The notes under the pieces were generated by a model. That model was given only the letters and a program-made list of their open reading frames with translations, was not told the DNA's origin and did no database searches. The position numbers and the translations under genes were made by a program. From assembly GCF_000737325.1 (NCBI RefSeq), contig NZ_CP011125.1:5270001-5334000 (forward strand): 64,000 nt of DNA, given 5' to 3'. The DNA is from Sandaracinus amylolyticus (GTDB lineage: Bacteria; Myxococcota_A; Polyangia; Polyangiales; Sandaracinaceae). Below, in pieces: positions 37,710-46,149 of the stretch (position 1 is the stretch's first letter; each line of letters opens with the position of its first letter).

Positions 37710-38522
37710 TCACCAGCCGCCGCTGTCGACGCGATCCGAGCCGAGCCAGCCGACGATCTCGAGCGGGTCGCCGTCGCCGCGCGGCGCGAGCTCGCCGTGG
37801 AAGTGACCGCGGATCGCGGTCGCGGTGACGTCGAGCTCGACGGTGAAGTCGTCGTCGTTCGTCGCCGCGCCGAGCATGCCGAGCCCGTCGAGCCCCATCA
37901 CCTCGAGGCACACGAACGTGTCCTCGCCGTCCGCCGGACCATACGTGCCCGACGCGATGTCGCGCGGCATGCAGAAGTGCGTGTCCGAGTCGCGGTCGAG
38001 GATGATCCACTCGGCGCCGCCGTTGAGGAAGAAGCGCGTGTCGAGGCGGCGCGGCGAGGTCTCGCCGGGGACGACGAGCACGGTCGTGTTCACGAGCGTC
38101 TCCATCTCGAGCGCGTAGGCGCGCTCGTCGTCGCCCGCGGTGACGATCGCGCGCGCGCCGTCGTCGAGGAACGACGCGGGATCGAGCGCCGATCCGTCGT
38201 CGGCCTCGAGCGTGGCCGCGGCGCCGGACGAGAGCGTGAGCGCCGCGATCAGCGCGCTCCCGCGCGTGCCGTAGGGGAGCGCCGTGATCGCGTCGCGCGC
38301 GGTCTCGAGCGTGCCGACGCTGGTCGCGACGATCGCGGGCTGCGACGCGGGCGCGTCGGGCGCGGCGTCGCGAGGGGCGCTGGCGTCGGAGCCGGGCGTC
38401 GCGGCATCGGTGGAGGCGTCGGCACGAGGTGTCGAGGCGTCCTGGTCGGTCGTGGTCGCGGAGGATCCATCGCAGCCCGCGAGCGCGAGCAGCGAGACGA
38501 GCAACAAGTGAGTTCGCAGCAA
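37710..38522 (-). CDS. Lipoprotein, unknown function
   Basis: A 270-residue lipoprotein. TTG 38522 is chosen because AAGGAG ends 7 bases upstream; TTG 38528 is in frame but sits against the site. The signal ends in LLALAGC (Cys about 17). A 40-residue Asp/Ala/Ser linker follows, then a globular domain with SVGTLETARDAITALPYGTRG and later strand pairs (TTVLVVPGETSPRRLDTRFFL; EWIILDRDSDTHFCMPRDIA; FTVELDVTATAIRGHFHGEL). Two Cys in the mature domain may bond. No recognised family. It has its own terminator, so it is a single-gene unit. Confidence 0.75.
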   Translation of the reverse strand: MLRTHLLLVSLLALAGCDGSSATTTDQDASTPRADASTDAATPGSDASAPRDAAPDAPASQPAIVATSVGTLETARDAITALPYGTRGSALIAALTLSSGAAATLEADDGSALDPASFLDDGARAIVTAGDDERAYALEMETLVNTTVLVVPGETSPRRLDTRFFLNGGAEWIILDRDSDTHFCMPRDIASGTYGPADGEDTFVCLEVMGLDGLGMLGAATNDDDFTVELDVTATAIRGHFHGELAPRGDGDPLEIVGWLGSDRVDSGGW

Positions 38523-38632
38523 GTCCAAGCTCCTTCGAGCCGCGACGAGCGCGGCCCTACCTCGGACTTGGACGTCCCCCTCGTCGATCCGTCACCACGC
38601 GCCCGAGCGCGACGACATCGCGCGCGCGCAAC

Positions 38633-38688
38633 GACGAAGCGACAGCGACGAAGCGACAGCGACGAAGCGACAGCGACGAAGCGACAGC
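38633..38688. repeat. Four copies of a 14-bp tandem repeat
   Basis: GACGAAGCGACAGC is repeated four times without a mismatch (38633, 38647, 38661, 38675) and then breaks off. The repeat lies between the 3' end of tRNA-Pro and the upstream side of the lipoprotein gene. Perfect copies suggest recent slippage. Confidence 0.85.
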
Positions 38689-38746
38689 GACGGAAAGACG
38701 AAGGCCGCGAAGCATCTGCTCCGCGGCCTCTGTCTCCGACTTCGAC

Positions 38747-38821
38747 TCGGGGCGGCGGGATTCGAACCCACGACCCCCAGACCCCCAGTCTGGTGCGCTA
38801 ACCAGGCTGCGCCACGCCCCG
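38747..38821 (-). tRNA. tRNA-Pro (GGG anticodon)
   Basis: A 75-nt cloverleaf. The acceptor CGGGGCG pairs with CGCCCCG, the anticodon stem CCAGA pairs with TCTGG around the loop CTGGGGG (anticodon GGG, reading CCC), and the T arm is GTGGG-TTCGAAT-CCCGC with a G-G opposition absorbed at one position. No CCA is encoded. It sits 53 bp downstream of the merR-like gene, the arrangement also seen after ihfA-merR in many proteobacteria. Confidence 0.95.
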
Positions 38822-38874
38822 CCGGTGAGTCGGAGGGCGGAGGTTAGCCGCAAACGGAAAACCCGCAAGCTCGA

Positions 38875-39351
38875 TCAGCGCTCGCTGCGCGCGCTGGTCT
38901 CGATGCGCACCACGACCTCGCTCGGGTGCGCGTCGGTCGTGCTCGTCTTCGCGCGCTCTCGTTCGTCGCGCGAGGCCACGTCGATGCGCGCGAGCAGCGA
39001 CGCGAGCTCCGCGCGGACCGCGAGGAGCTCGGCGCGCAGCTCGAGCGCGCGCGTGCTCGCCTCGGCCGCCTGCCGCCCGATCGCGACCGCCTCGAGGTGC
39101 CCGAGCTCGCGCAGCTTCTTGCGCGCGCCCGCGACCGTGAACCCGTCCTCGTGCAGCAGCTTCTTGATGACGAGCGCGAGCTCGACGTCGCGGCGCCGGT
39201 ACTGCCGGTGCGCGCCGCGTGTCTTCATCGGCTTGAGGATGCCGAACTCCTCTTCCCAGTAGCGCAGCACGTGCGGCCGCACGCCGACGAGCTCCGAGAC
39301 CTCGCCGATGCGGAAGAAGAGCTTGTCCGGCAGGAGTGTGGGTCGCGCCAT
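38875..39351 (-). CDS. MerR-family transcriptional regulator
   Basis: A 158-residue regulator. The N-terminal winged helix is clear: [27 protein letters not shown], then [20 protein letters not shown]-type residues ([14 protein letters not shown]). A dimerisation helix fills residues about 75-130. There is no Cys-rich effector loop, so it is not a metal sensor of the MerR/ZntR kind. Its position downstream of ihfA and upstream of tRNA-Pro is the conserved place of an uncharacterised MerR-like protein in many proteobacteria, where it is often co-transcribed with ihfA. Confidence 0.92.
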   Translation of the reverse strand: MARPTLLPDKLFFRIGEVSELVGVRPHVLRYWEEEFGILKPMKTRGAHRQYRRRDVELALVIKKLLHEDGFTVAGARKKLRELGHLEAVAIGRQAAEASTRALELRAELLAVRAELASLLARIDVASRDERERAKTSTTDAHPSEVVVRIETSARSER

Positions 39352-39418
39352 CGCTCGCGGGGGACGGTCTGGTACCCGGCCGCGCCCACCCGGTCAACGG
39401 TGCTGGGCGCGTGCCGAG

Positions 39419-39766
39419 TCAGGTGCCCGACGAGCTCGCGCCGGTGTTCGCGGTCGGTGCGACGAAGGTTCCCGAGCCGCTCGACTTGTGCGGGTTCAGC
39501 GTCGCCTTGAGGACCTGGCTCGGCTTGAACGTCAGCACGCGGCGGGCGCTGATCGGGATCGGCTCGCCGGTCTGCGGGTTCCGACCTACGCGCTGCTTCT
39601 TCGCCCGGACGACGAAGTTGCCGAAGCCGGAGATCTTGATCTTCTCGCCCTGGGCGAGGACTTCCTTCATCTCCTCGAACACCGCTTCCACGACCTCGGC
39701 GGCTTCCTTCTTCGAGAAGCCTCCGACGCGCTCGTAGACGCTGTCGATGATCTCGGCCTTGGTCAT
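39419..39766 (-). CDS. ihfA: Integration host factor alpha subunit
   Basis: A 115-residue IHF/HU protein. It begins MTKAEIIDSVYERVGGFSKK at ATG 39766 with GAGGGG 6 bases upstream, has the KISGFGNFVVRAKKQRVGRN saddle and the arm RNPQTGEPIPISARRVLTFKPS. The Pro at the arm tip that wedges into the minor groove is present. The C-terminal tail is about 18 residues longer than E. coli IhfA and Ser/Gly/Thr-rich. Lying directly after pheT, exactly as in E. coli, it is taken as IhfA rather than a generic HU. It bends DNA at specific sites for recombination, replication and transcription. Confidence 0.92.
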   Translation of the reverse strand: MTKAEIIDSVYERVGGFSKKEAAEVVEAVFEEMKEVLAQGEKIKISGFGNFVVRAKKQRVGRNPQTGEPIPISARRVLTFKPSQVLKATLNPHKSSGSGTFVAPTANTGASSSGT

Positions 39767-39916
39767 CAGAGCCCCCTCGATGCCGGGTATGCGATGCAAC
39801 CACGGCAGGGAGTCGAATTCAAGGGCTCTGGATTCACAGTCGAATTCAGGAATCGATGGCGCGCGCACACGCCTCGATCCCCGCACCGTTGGCTGACAGC
39901 GGGATCAGTGCGCTGC

Positions 39917-42427
39917 TCAGGCGCGCAGCGCGCCGCCGAAGCGATCGGCGATCGCCTGGACGACCGCGGCGTGCACCTGCTCGACGCGCGCATCGGTGAG
40001 CGTCGCGTCGGGGTCGCGATAGGCGATGCGGAACGCGAGGCTCTTGCGCCCTTCGGGCACGGGCTTGCCGCGGTACACGTCGAAGAGCTCGGCGCGCTCG
40101 GCGAGCGGCGCGGCCTGCGAGATCGCGGCTATCACGTCCGCCGAGGTCGTGTCCTCGGGCACGACGACCGCGAGATCGCGGACCACGGCCGGGAAGCGCG
40201 GCAGCGGGCGCGCACGGGGCAGCCCGGCCGCCTTCGTGAGCGCGACGACCGCCTCGATGTCGAGAAGGCCGAACACCGGACGCCCCGTCGCGCCGAACGC
40301 CTCCGCGACGTCGGGGTGCACCTCGCCGAGCACGCCGACCGAGCGGCCACCCACGACGACGCGCGCGCTGCGCCGCGGGTGCAGCCACGGCGCGGTCTCC
40401 GCCAGGGACTCGTCGCGCACGGTCTCGCCGCTCAGGCCCACCGAGCGCAGGATCGCGAGCACCGCGCCCTTGCCATCCCAGAAGTCGAACGCGGTCTCGT
40501 CGCCGACCCAGAGCTCGCGCGGGCCGCTCAGGATCACCGCGAGCAGCGGGCGCTCGACCACGCGACGCGGCGTCTCCGGCGCGGGGTGGTAGGTGCGGCC
40601 GACCTCGAAGAGCAGCGCGCGCGGCGCCTGGTGCCGCTGCGCTCGAACGACGTCGGAGAGCAGCCCGGGGAGCATGGAGGTGCGCATCACCGAGCGCTCC
40701 TCGGAGAGCGGGTTGCTCAGCGCGACCACGTCGAGCGGCGCCTTCGCGAGCTCGAGATCGCGGCGCGAGCAGAACGCGAAGTTCACCGCCTCGAAGAGCC
40801 CCGCGGCCGCGGCGCCTTCGCGCAGCGCACGGACGATCGCGTAGCGGCGATCCCCCGCGTCGGCGCTCGGCGCCATCGACGCGAGCGCGCTCGGGATGTG
40901 GTCGTAGCCGCGCACGCGCGCGACCTCTTCGATGAGGTCCTCGGGGCGGCCGAGATCGGGACGGTGCGTCGGCGCGGTGACGCGCCAGCCGCCCTCTTCC
41001 GCGGGCGCGATCTCGCAGCCCACGCCCTCGAGCACGCGACGCACCTCGCTCGCGGGCACCGGCCCGCCGAGGAGCGACTCGACGTGGCCGGGGCGCAGGG
41101 AGATCGCGACGGGCGCGATGCGGCGCGCGTGCGCATCGGTCGCGCTCGGCGCGCTCGCCGCTTCGGCGACGGTGCCGAGCAGCTGTGCCGCGCGCCGCAT
41201 GACGTGCTCGAGGCCGTTCGGATCGACGCCGCGCTCGAAGCGATGGCTCGCCTCGGTGTGCAGCCCGTGACGGCGGCTGGTGCGGCGCACCGACCGCGGA
41301 TCGAAGTGCGCGACCTCGAGCAGCACGTTGCGCGTCTTCGCGCGCACACCGCTCGCTGCGCCGCCCATCACGCCCGCGAGCGCGACCGGGACCTCGGCGT
41401 CCGCGATCACGAGATCGTCGGTCGAGAGCGCGCGCTCGATGCCGTCGAGCGTGGTGAAGCGCTCGCCGTCGCGCGCGGTGCGCACGACGATCGCGGGCCC
41501 GCGCAGCGTGTCGAGATCGAACGCGTGGATCGGATGTCCGGTCTCGAAGAGCACCCAGTTCGTCACGTCGACGACGGCGTCGATCGAGCGCTGACCGAGC
41601 ACGTGCAGCCGGTAGCGCATCCAGAACGGCGCGGGACGGACGTTCACGTGCTGGAGCACGAGGCCGAGGTAGCGCGAGCAGCGATCCGCATCGCGGATCG
41701 CGATCGGCACGTTGATCGGCGCGCCCGGCGCGGGCTGCACGAGGCTGAGCGTCTCGCCGGGGTGCTGCCGCGACGGATCGAGCACCGTGACCACCGGGCT
41801 GACGCTCTCCGCGGAGTCCACCGAGAGCAGCCGCTGCGGCGCGGGGGGCGCGCGGAGCACGAAGGGCTGCTCGAAGAGCATCGCGATCTCGCGCGCGAGC
41901 CCGAGGTGCCCGAGGCAGTCCGGCCGGTTCGGCGTGAGCGAGATCCCGAGGACGTGATCGCGCAGGTTGAGCGCGTCCACGACGGGCGCGCCCACGCGGC
42001 CCGAGCTCGCGCGCTCGAGCACGACGATCCCGTCGGAGTCCGCGCCGATCCCGAGCTCGGTCTCGCTGCACAGCATGCCGGACGAGCTCACGCCCGCGAC
42101 CTCGCGCGCCGCGATCTCCATCCCGTTCGGCAGCTTCGCGCCGACCTCGGCGAGCAGCACCTTCGCGCCGGGCTCCGGCACGTTGGGCGCGCCGCAGACG
42201 ACCTCGCGCTCTTCCTTGCCGTTCCAGACGCGGACGAGCGTGAGCTTGTCGCGCGAGGGATGCGGGCGCTTGCCTCGCACCTCCGCGACCACCACGCGAT
42301 CGAGCCCCTCGCCGAACGCGGTGAGCGTCTCGACCTCGACGCCCGCGCGCGTCAGCCGCTCGGCCATCTCGCTCGGGCTCGCGTCCACGCCCGAGAGCTC
42401 GCGCAGCCACTGGTACGAAGCCTTCAT
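39917..42427 (-). CDS. pheT: Phenylalanyl-tRNA synthetase beta subunit
   Basis: An 836-residue beta chain of the (alpha-beta)2 enzyme that charges tRNA-Phe. In order: KASYQWLRELSGV, the tRNA-binding B2 (EMAP-like) domain (VVVAEVRGKRPHPSRDKL...VVCGAPNV), the B3/B4 editing domain (RYLGLVLQHVNVRPAPFWMRYRL, VVDVTNWVLFETGHPIHAFD), the B5 domain with THRPDLGRPEDLIEEVARVRGYD, the synthetase-like core (RTSMLPGLLSDVVRAQRH) and the C-terminal ferredoxin-like anticodon-binding domain (RFPAVVRDLAVVVPED). Length is within the bacterial range (about 800). It lies 92 bp after pheS on the same strand. Confidence 0.96.
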   Translation of the reverse strand: MKASYQWLRELSGVDASPSEMAERLTRAGVEVETLTAFGEGLDRVVVAEVRGKRPHPSRDKLTLVRVWNGKEEREVVCGAPNVPEPGAKVLLAEVGAKLPNGMEIAAREVAGVSSSGMLCSETELGIGADSDGIVVLERASSGRVGAPVVDALNLRDHVLGISLTPNRPDCLGHLGLAREIAMLFEQPFVLRAPPAPQRLLSVDSAESVSPVVTVLDPSRQHPGETLSLVQPAPGAPINVPIAIRDADRCSRYLGLVLQHVNVRPAPFWMRYRLHVLGQRSIDAVVDVTNWVLFETGHPIHAFDLDTLRGPAIVVRTARDGERFTTLDGIERALSTDDLVIADAEVPVALAGVMGGAASGVRAKTRNVLLEVAHFDPRSVRRTSRRHGLHTEASHRFERGVDPNGLEHVMRRAAQLLGTVAEAASAPSATDAHARRIAPVAISLRPGHVESLLGGPVPASEVRRVLEGVGCEIAPAEEGGWRVTAPTHRPDLGRPEDLIEEVARVRGYDHIPSALASMAPSADAGDRRYAIVRALREGAAAAGLFEAVNFAFCSRRDLELAKAPLDVVALSNPLSEERSVMRTSMLPGLLSDVVRAQRHQAPRALLFEVGRTYHPAPETPRRVVERPLLAVILSGPRELWVGDETAFDFWDGKGAVLAILRSVGLSGETVRDESLAETAPWLHPRRSARVVVGGRSVGVLGEVHPDVAEAFGATGRPVFGLLDIEAVVALTKAAGLPRARPLPRFPAVVRDLAVVVPEDTTSADVIAAISQAAPLAERAELFDVYRGKPVPEGRKSLAFRIAYRDPDATLTDARVEQVHAAVVQAIADRFGGALRA

Positions 42428-42519
42428 CGATCCCTCGCGCCCTCGCGCGATCCCAGGCCGACCGGGCGAGAGCAAGCGGGGCCGGAGCCCCGCGCGCAGT
42501 GTGTTGGGGGTCCTTCGAG

Positions 42520-43638
42520 CTACAGCTGGCTGAGGAACCGGATGTCGTTCTCGTAGAGGAGCCGGATGTCGCCGACGTTGTGGCGGAGCATCGCGATGCG
42601 ATCGATGCCCATGCCGAACGCGAAGCCCGTGACCTCCTTCGGGTCCCAGCCGCAGTGCTCGAAGACGACGGGATGGATCATCCCGCAGCCCAGCACCTCC
42701 AGCCATCCGGTGCTCTTGCACACGCGGCACGCGTCGGTGCGCGCGCGCTGCGCCTCGCTGCCCGGCTCGTCGTAGGGACGACAGATCGTGCAGCCGACGT
42801 CGAGCTCGCCGCCCGGCTCGACGAACGGGAAGTAGCTCGGGCGGAAGCGCACCGGCACCTGCTCGCCGAACATCCGCTTCACGAACGTCGTGAGCACGCC
42901 CTTGAGGTGGGCGAAGGAGATCCCGCGATCGACCCAGAACCCCTCGATCTGATGGAACATCGGGGAGTGGGTCGCGTCGTCGTCGCGGCGGAACACCTTG
43001 CCCGCCGAGATGCACGCGATCGGGATCGTCCGACGGCGCGACATCTCGTGGACCTGCGCGTTCGAGGTGTGCGTGCGCAGCAGCACCTGATCCTCGAAGC
43101 GCTTGACGCCCGGCGCGCCGATCTCTCCGCCCGCGACGAAGAAGCTGTCCTGCATGTCGGTCGCAGGGTGATCGGGCGGGAAGCCGAGCCGTGTGAAGTT
43201 GAAGTCCGCGAGCTCGATCTCGGGCGCGTCCGTGACCTCGAAGCCGATCGACGCGAACACGTCGAGCAGCGCGTCGATCGTGCGCGTGATGGGGTGCAGC
43301 GCGCCGCGCGCGAGGCCGCGACCGGGCAGGCTCGGATCGATCGGAGGCGCGTCGAGCTCCGCCTGGCGCGCTGCGCGCGCGAGCCCCTCGAGGCGCGCGT
43401 CGAACGCGGACTGCACCGCGTTCTTGAGCGCGTTCGCGCGCTGGCCGAGCTCCTTGCGGCGATCGCCGGGGAGCTGCGGCATCAGCTTCAGGAGCTGCGT
43501 CACCTCGCCGCTGCCGCCGATCAGCTTCGCTGCGGCGGCGCGCAGCGAGCTCTCGTCGGGGCACTGGGCGAAGGTGGTCTCGAAGCCCGCAGCGACGCGA
43601 GCCAGACCTTCTTCGAACTTCTGGACCGCGTCGCTCAT
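42520..43638 (-). CDS. pheS: Phenylalanyl-tRNA synthetase alpha subunit
   Basis: A 372-residue catalytic alpha chain. The N-terminal coiled coil is followed by motif 1 and 2 pieces FNFTRLGFPPDHPATDMQDSF, LLRTHTSNAQV, FRRDDDATHSPMFHQIEGF, and motif 3 GFAFGMGIDRIAML. The Ala that sets phenylalanine specificity lies in this last block. It carries a Cys-rich insertion (CTICRP...CRVCKSTGWLEVLGCGM), two CxxC pairs that could bind zinc, present in some but not all bacterial PheS. The start ATG 43638 is 15 bp after the rplT stop, so rpmI-rplT-pheS-pheT read as one operon. Confidence 0.96.
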   Translation of the reverse strand: MSDAVQKFEEGLARVAAGFETTFAQCPDESSLRAAAAKLIGGSGEVTQLLKLMPQLPGDRRKELGQRANALKNAVQSAFDARLEGLARAARQAELDAPPIDPSLPGRGLARGALHPITRTIDALLDVFASIGFEVTDAPEIELADFNFTRLGFPPDHPATDMQDSFFVAGGEIGAPGVKRFEDQVLLRTHTSNAQVHEMSRRRTIPIACISAGKVFRRDDDATHSPMFHQIEGFWVDRGISFAHLKGVLTTFVKRMFGEQVPVRFRPSYFPFVEPGGELDVGCTICRPYDEPGSEAQRARTDACRVCKSTGWLEVLGCGMIHPVVFEHCGWDPKEVTGFAFGMGIDRIAMLRHNVGDIRLLYENDIRFLSQL

Positions 43639-43653
43639 GTGGCTCTCGAGGGG

Positions 43654-43998
43654 TCAGCGAGCGGCGTCGACCACCGCCTTGAACGCGCCCGGGTCACGAA
43701 GCGCGAGATCCGCGAGGATCTTGCGGTCGAGCGCGATGTTCGCCTTCTTCAGCGACGAGACGAGGCGCGAGTAGCTGAGGCCGTGGGTGCGGGCGCCCGC
43801 GTTGATGCGGACGATCCACAGGCGGCGGAAGTCGCGCTTCTTCGCGCGACGAGCGCGGAACGCGTCCTGCCAGGCATTGCGCACCTGCTCGACGGCATCG
43901 CCGAAGATGCGGCCACGGGCGCCATAGAAGCCCTTGGCGTGCTTGAAGATGCGGTTACGACGACGGCGGGCCTTGAAGCCCCTCTTCGCGCGCGGCAT
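43654..43998 (-). CDS. rplT: 50S ribosomal protein L20
   Basis: A 114-residue L20, matching the 115-118 of relatives, with the basic extended N-terminus [23 protein letters not shown], then [21 protein letters not shown] and [22 protein letters not shown]20 is needed early for 50S assembly and in E. coli and Bacillus represses its own operon by binding leader RNA. No such leader structure is obvious here. It follows rpmI by 41 bp. Confidence 0.97.
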   Translation of the reverse strand: MPRAKRGFKARRRRNRIFKHAKGFYGARGRIFGDAVEQVRNAWQDAFRARRAKKRDFRRLWIVRINAGARTHGLSYSRLVSSLKKANIALDRKILADLALRDPGAFKAVVDAAR

Positions 43999-44039
43999 TG
44001 CTCTTCTCCCGTTCTTTCTTCTTCAGTCGACGAGTGCGA

Positions 44040-44243
44040 TCAGGCCCGCCCGTAGGGGAGGAGGCGCTTGACCATCTTCTCGTGGGTGGGGGAGATGAGG
44101 CTGTTCTTGCGGAGACGGCGGAGGCGGTTCGCGCTCTTGCCACGCATCATGTGGCTGAGGCCGGCGGTGCCGCGGCGCACGTGACCGGAGCCGGTCAACC
44201 ACATGCGCTTCTTCGTCCCGCTGTGGGTCTTCATCTTCGGCAT
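44040..44243 (-). CDS. rpmI: 50S ribosomal protein L35
   Basis: A 67-residue L35: PKMKTHSGTKKRMWLTGSGHV, then LRRLRKNSLISPTHEKMVKRLLPYG. It is a standard size with an intact start (ATG 44243) behind AGGGAA. In most bacteria it follows infC directly; here two other genes lie between infC and rpmI. Confidence 0.96.
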   Translation of the reverse strand: MPKMKTHSGTKKRMWLTGSGHVRRGTAGLSHMMRGKSANRLRRLRKNSLISPTHEKMVKRLLPYGRA

Positions 44244-44364
44244 GACTGCGATTCCCTGACTTTCTTGGCGGCGTGAGGCCCAGCGCGCACGCGGGCCTAC
44301 GCGGGGGAGCGGAGGTGTACGAGCGTGAACCTACGCAGTCAAGCGAGGGGCACGCCCGGGACCA

Positions 44365-45993
44365 TCAGCGCGCGCCGGGAGAGAGGAAGTCCACGAGCGA
44401 GCGAAGCGAGTCGCGGAGCGGACGGGAGATGGACGTGCGCGCGAGCAGATCGCGGAGCGCTCGCGCGTCCTCGGGCGAGGGGGCCGCTCCGGCACGCCAG
44501 CGCCGACCGAGCCACGACGCGAGCGCGTGCTCCACCGTCATGCGGATCTCGGGATCGGACGCGATCTCCAGGAGGACGAGCGGCGGCGCCCAGCCACCGA
44601 GCTGGATCGCGAGGCGCGCCGCGTGGGCGCGCACGTGGACGTGCGGTGAGCGGAGGTAGGCGCGGATCCAGCGCTCGTCCTCGGCCCAGATCTGCCCGGC
44701 GAGCGAGAGCATCGCGTCACGGCTCAGCTTCGGGCGCGGATCGTCGACGAGCATCAGGCGGATCTCGCGCGTCGCCGAGCGATCGAGGCGGCGCATCGCG
44801 CCGAGCGCGGCGCGCGCGAGCTTGGGCGAAGCGTCGAGCGCCGGGACGAGGAGCTCCCAGTCGCTCGCGACGCCGTGATCGCCGAGCACGCGGATCGCGC
44901 CGCGGGAGATCCGACCGGCGACGATCTCTCGGCGATGGATCGCTGCGAGATCGACGCGCTCACCGCGCGAGGCGAGCGCGCTCAGCGCGAGATCGCGGAC
45001 GCGCCGCTCGGGATCGCGCAGCGCGGCGTGCAGCACCGGGACGACGGTGCTCGGCGACGCATCGAGCTCGAGCTCGATGCCGCGGACACGCAGCCTCGCC
45101 AGCGGATCGCGCCGGAGCAGCGCCCGCCGCGCAGCGTCGGCGGGCTCGGTGCCGACGTGCCGCGCCACCCGTGATCGGACGCCGGAGTCACGATCATGCA
45201 GCGCGAGATCGACGAGCTCACGCGACGGATGATCGAGCAGCTCCACCAACGCGCGGCGGACGGACGCGCTCCGGTGCTCGACGCCAGCCCGGAGCGCGTC
45301 CTCGGGCGACGCGCGCACCGTCGCGACGACTCCGTCGACCACCGGGCCCGCGTCGACGCGCGAGAACGCGAGGAGGCGCAGCGCGAGCGGGAGCACCCCG
45401 AGCAGCGCCGAAGCCCGCTCGCGTCGGAGGTGATCACGAACGATCCCCGCCGCGCGTGCGCGCACCGGCGCGACCCAGTCGACCGTCCGCAGCACGATCC
45501 AGGGCAGCGCCTCCTCGCGATAGGCCATGAGCTCGACGAGCGCTGCCTCGCGCACGTAGCCGCTCGCGTGCAGCGAGAGCGACGCCAGCGCGAGCAGGCT
45601 GGCGCTCGCGCGCACCGCATCGGGCGTGATCGCGAGCCAGCGCTCGCGCGCGCGATGCTCGTGCGGGGACCACCGCGTCGCGCGCACCTTTGCATCGATC
45701 GCGATCCACGCGTGGCTCGGCACGCGGTCGACCAGCGCTGCGAGCGCGCCCTCCGCGATCGCCGAGATCGCGTCGAATCGCGCACGATCCCCGGCGTCCC
45801 GCGCAGGCCACGATCGCGCCGCCGCGAACGGCACCAGAGCGACGATCGCGTCCTCCGCGCGCACACCGGCGAGGCTGGTCAATGCGCTCGCGAGCGCGCG
45901 TGGTGCGTCGCCCGACGCTGGGTCGATCCGTGAGAGGGAGAGGCCGAACGCGCTGCGTCGAGGTGACATCCTCGATGTTAACCCGAAGACCAC
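44365..45993 (-). CDS. HEAT-repeat protein inserted in the translation operon
   Basis: A 542-residue soluble HEAT/ARM-type protein with no signal peptide. Start GTG 45993 is chosen because GAGGAGC stands 7 bases upstream; ATG 45969 has no spaced site. The solenoid shows degenerate repeats such as SVRRALVELLDHPSRELVDLAL, GVRSRVARHVGTEPADAARRAL, RVRDLALSALASRGERVDL and VHVRAHAARLAIQLGG. It belongs to no enzyme class I can see, and is probably a protein-binding scaffold. It and the panE-like gene lie between infC and rpmI, where most bacteria have nothing. Its own ribosome binding site and hairpins upstream suggest an independent transcript start. Confidence 0.8.
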   Translation of the reverse strand: MVFGLTSRMSPRRSAFGLSLSRIDPASGDAPRALASALTSLAGVRAEDAIVALVPFAAARSWPARDAGDRARFDAISAIAEGALAALVDRVPSHAWIAIDAKVRATRWSPHEHRARERWLAITPDAVRASASLLALASLSLHASGYVREAALVELMAYREEALPWIVLRTVDWVAPVRARAAGIVRDHLRRERASALLGVLPLALRLLAFSRVDAGPVVDGVVATVRASPEDALRAGVEHRSASVRRALVELLDHPSRELVDLALHDRDSGVRSRVARHVGTEPADAARRALLRRDPLARLRVRGIELELDASPSTVVPVLHAALRDPERRVRDLALSALASRGERVDLAAIHRREIVAGRISRGAIRVLGDHGVASDWELLVPALDASPKLARAALGAMRRLDRSATREIRLMLVDDPRPKLSRDAMLSLAGQIWAEDERWIRAYLRSPHVHVRAHAARLAIQLGGWAPPLVLLEIASDPEIRMTVEHALASWLGRRWRAGAAPSPEDARALRDLLARTSISRPLRDSLRSLVDFLSPGAR

Positions 45994-46149
45994 TTGCGTC
46001 GCTCCTCGACGCCGTGGGCTTCGGGTTCCGGGCGGGATGGAGGCTCGGCGGGCTTTGCCCGACGAGGGAGGGCGCGCCGCACGCGCCCTCCGGAAAGGAA
46101 GGGGCTCATGCGGTGCCCGAGTTGAGGTTCACCTCAACTCGGCGCTGCG
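45994..46149 (-). promoter_or_regulatory. Hairpin-rich gap between panE-like and HEAT genes
   Basis: Contains a perfect 12-bp stem with a 2-base loop at 46117-46142 (CCGAGTTGAGGT / ACCTCAACTCGG), a perfect 10-bp stem with a 5-base loop at 46067-46091 (GGAGGGCGCG / CGCGCCCTCC) and a small GGGC-TTT-GCCC at about 46050. The first begins 8 bp after the panE-like stop on the minus strand. No T-run follows either, so termination is possible but not proven. Alternatively they separate the infC-panE transcript from rpmI expression. Confidence 0.55.

Noticed and set aside
38747-38821. Genomic-island attachment site at tRNA-Pro
   Set aside because: No integrase, and no repeat of the tRNA 3' end was noticed nearby; the flanking genes are the ordinary conserved neighbours.
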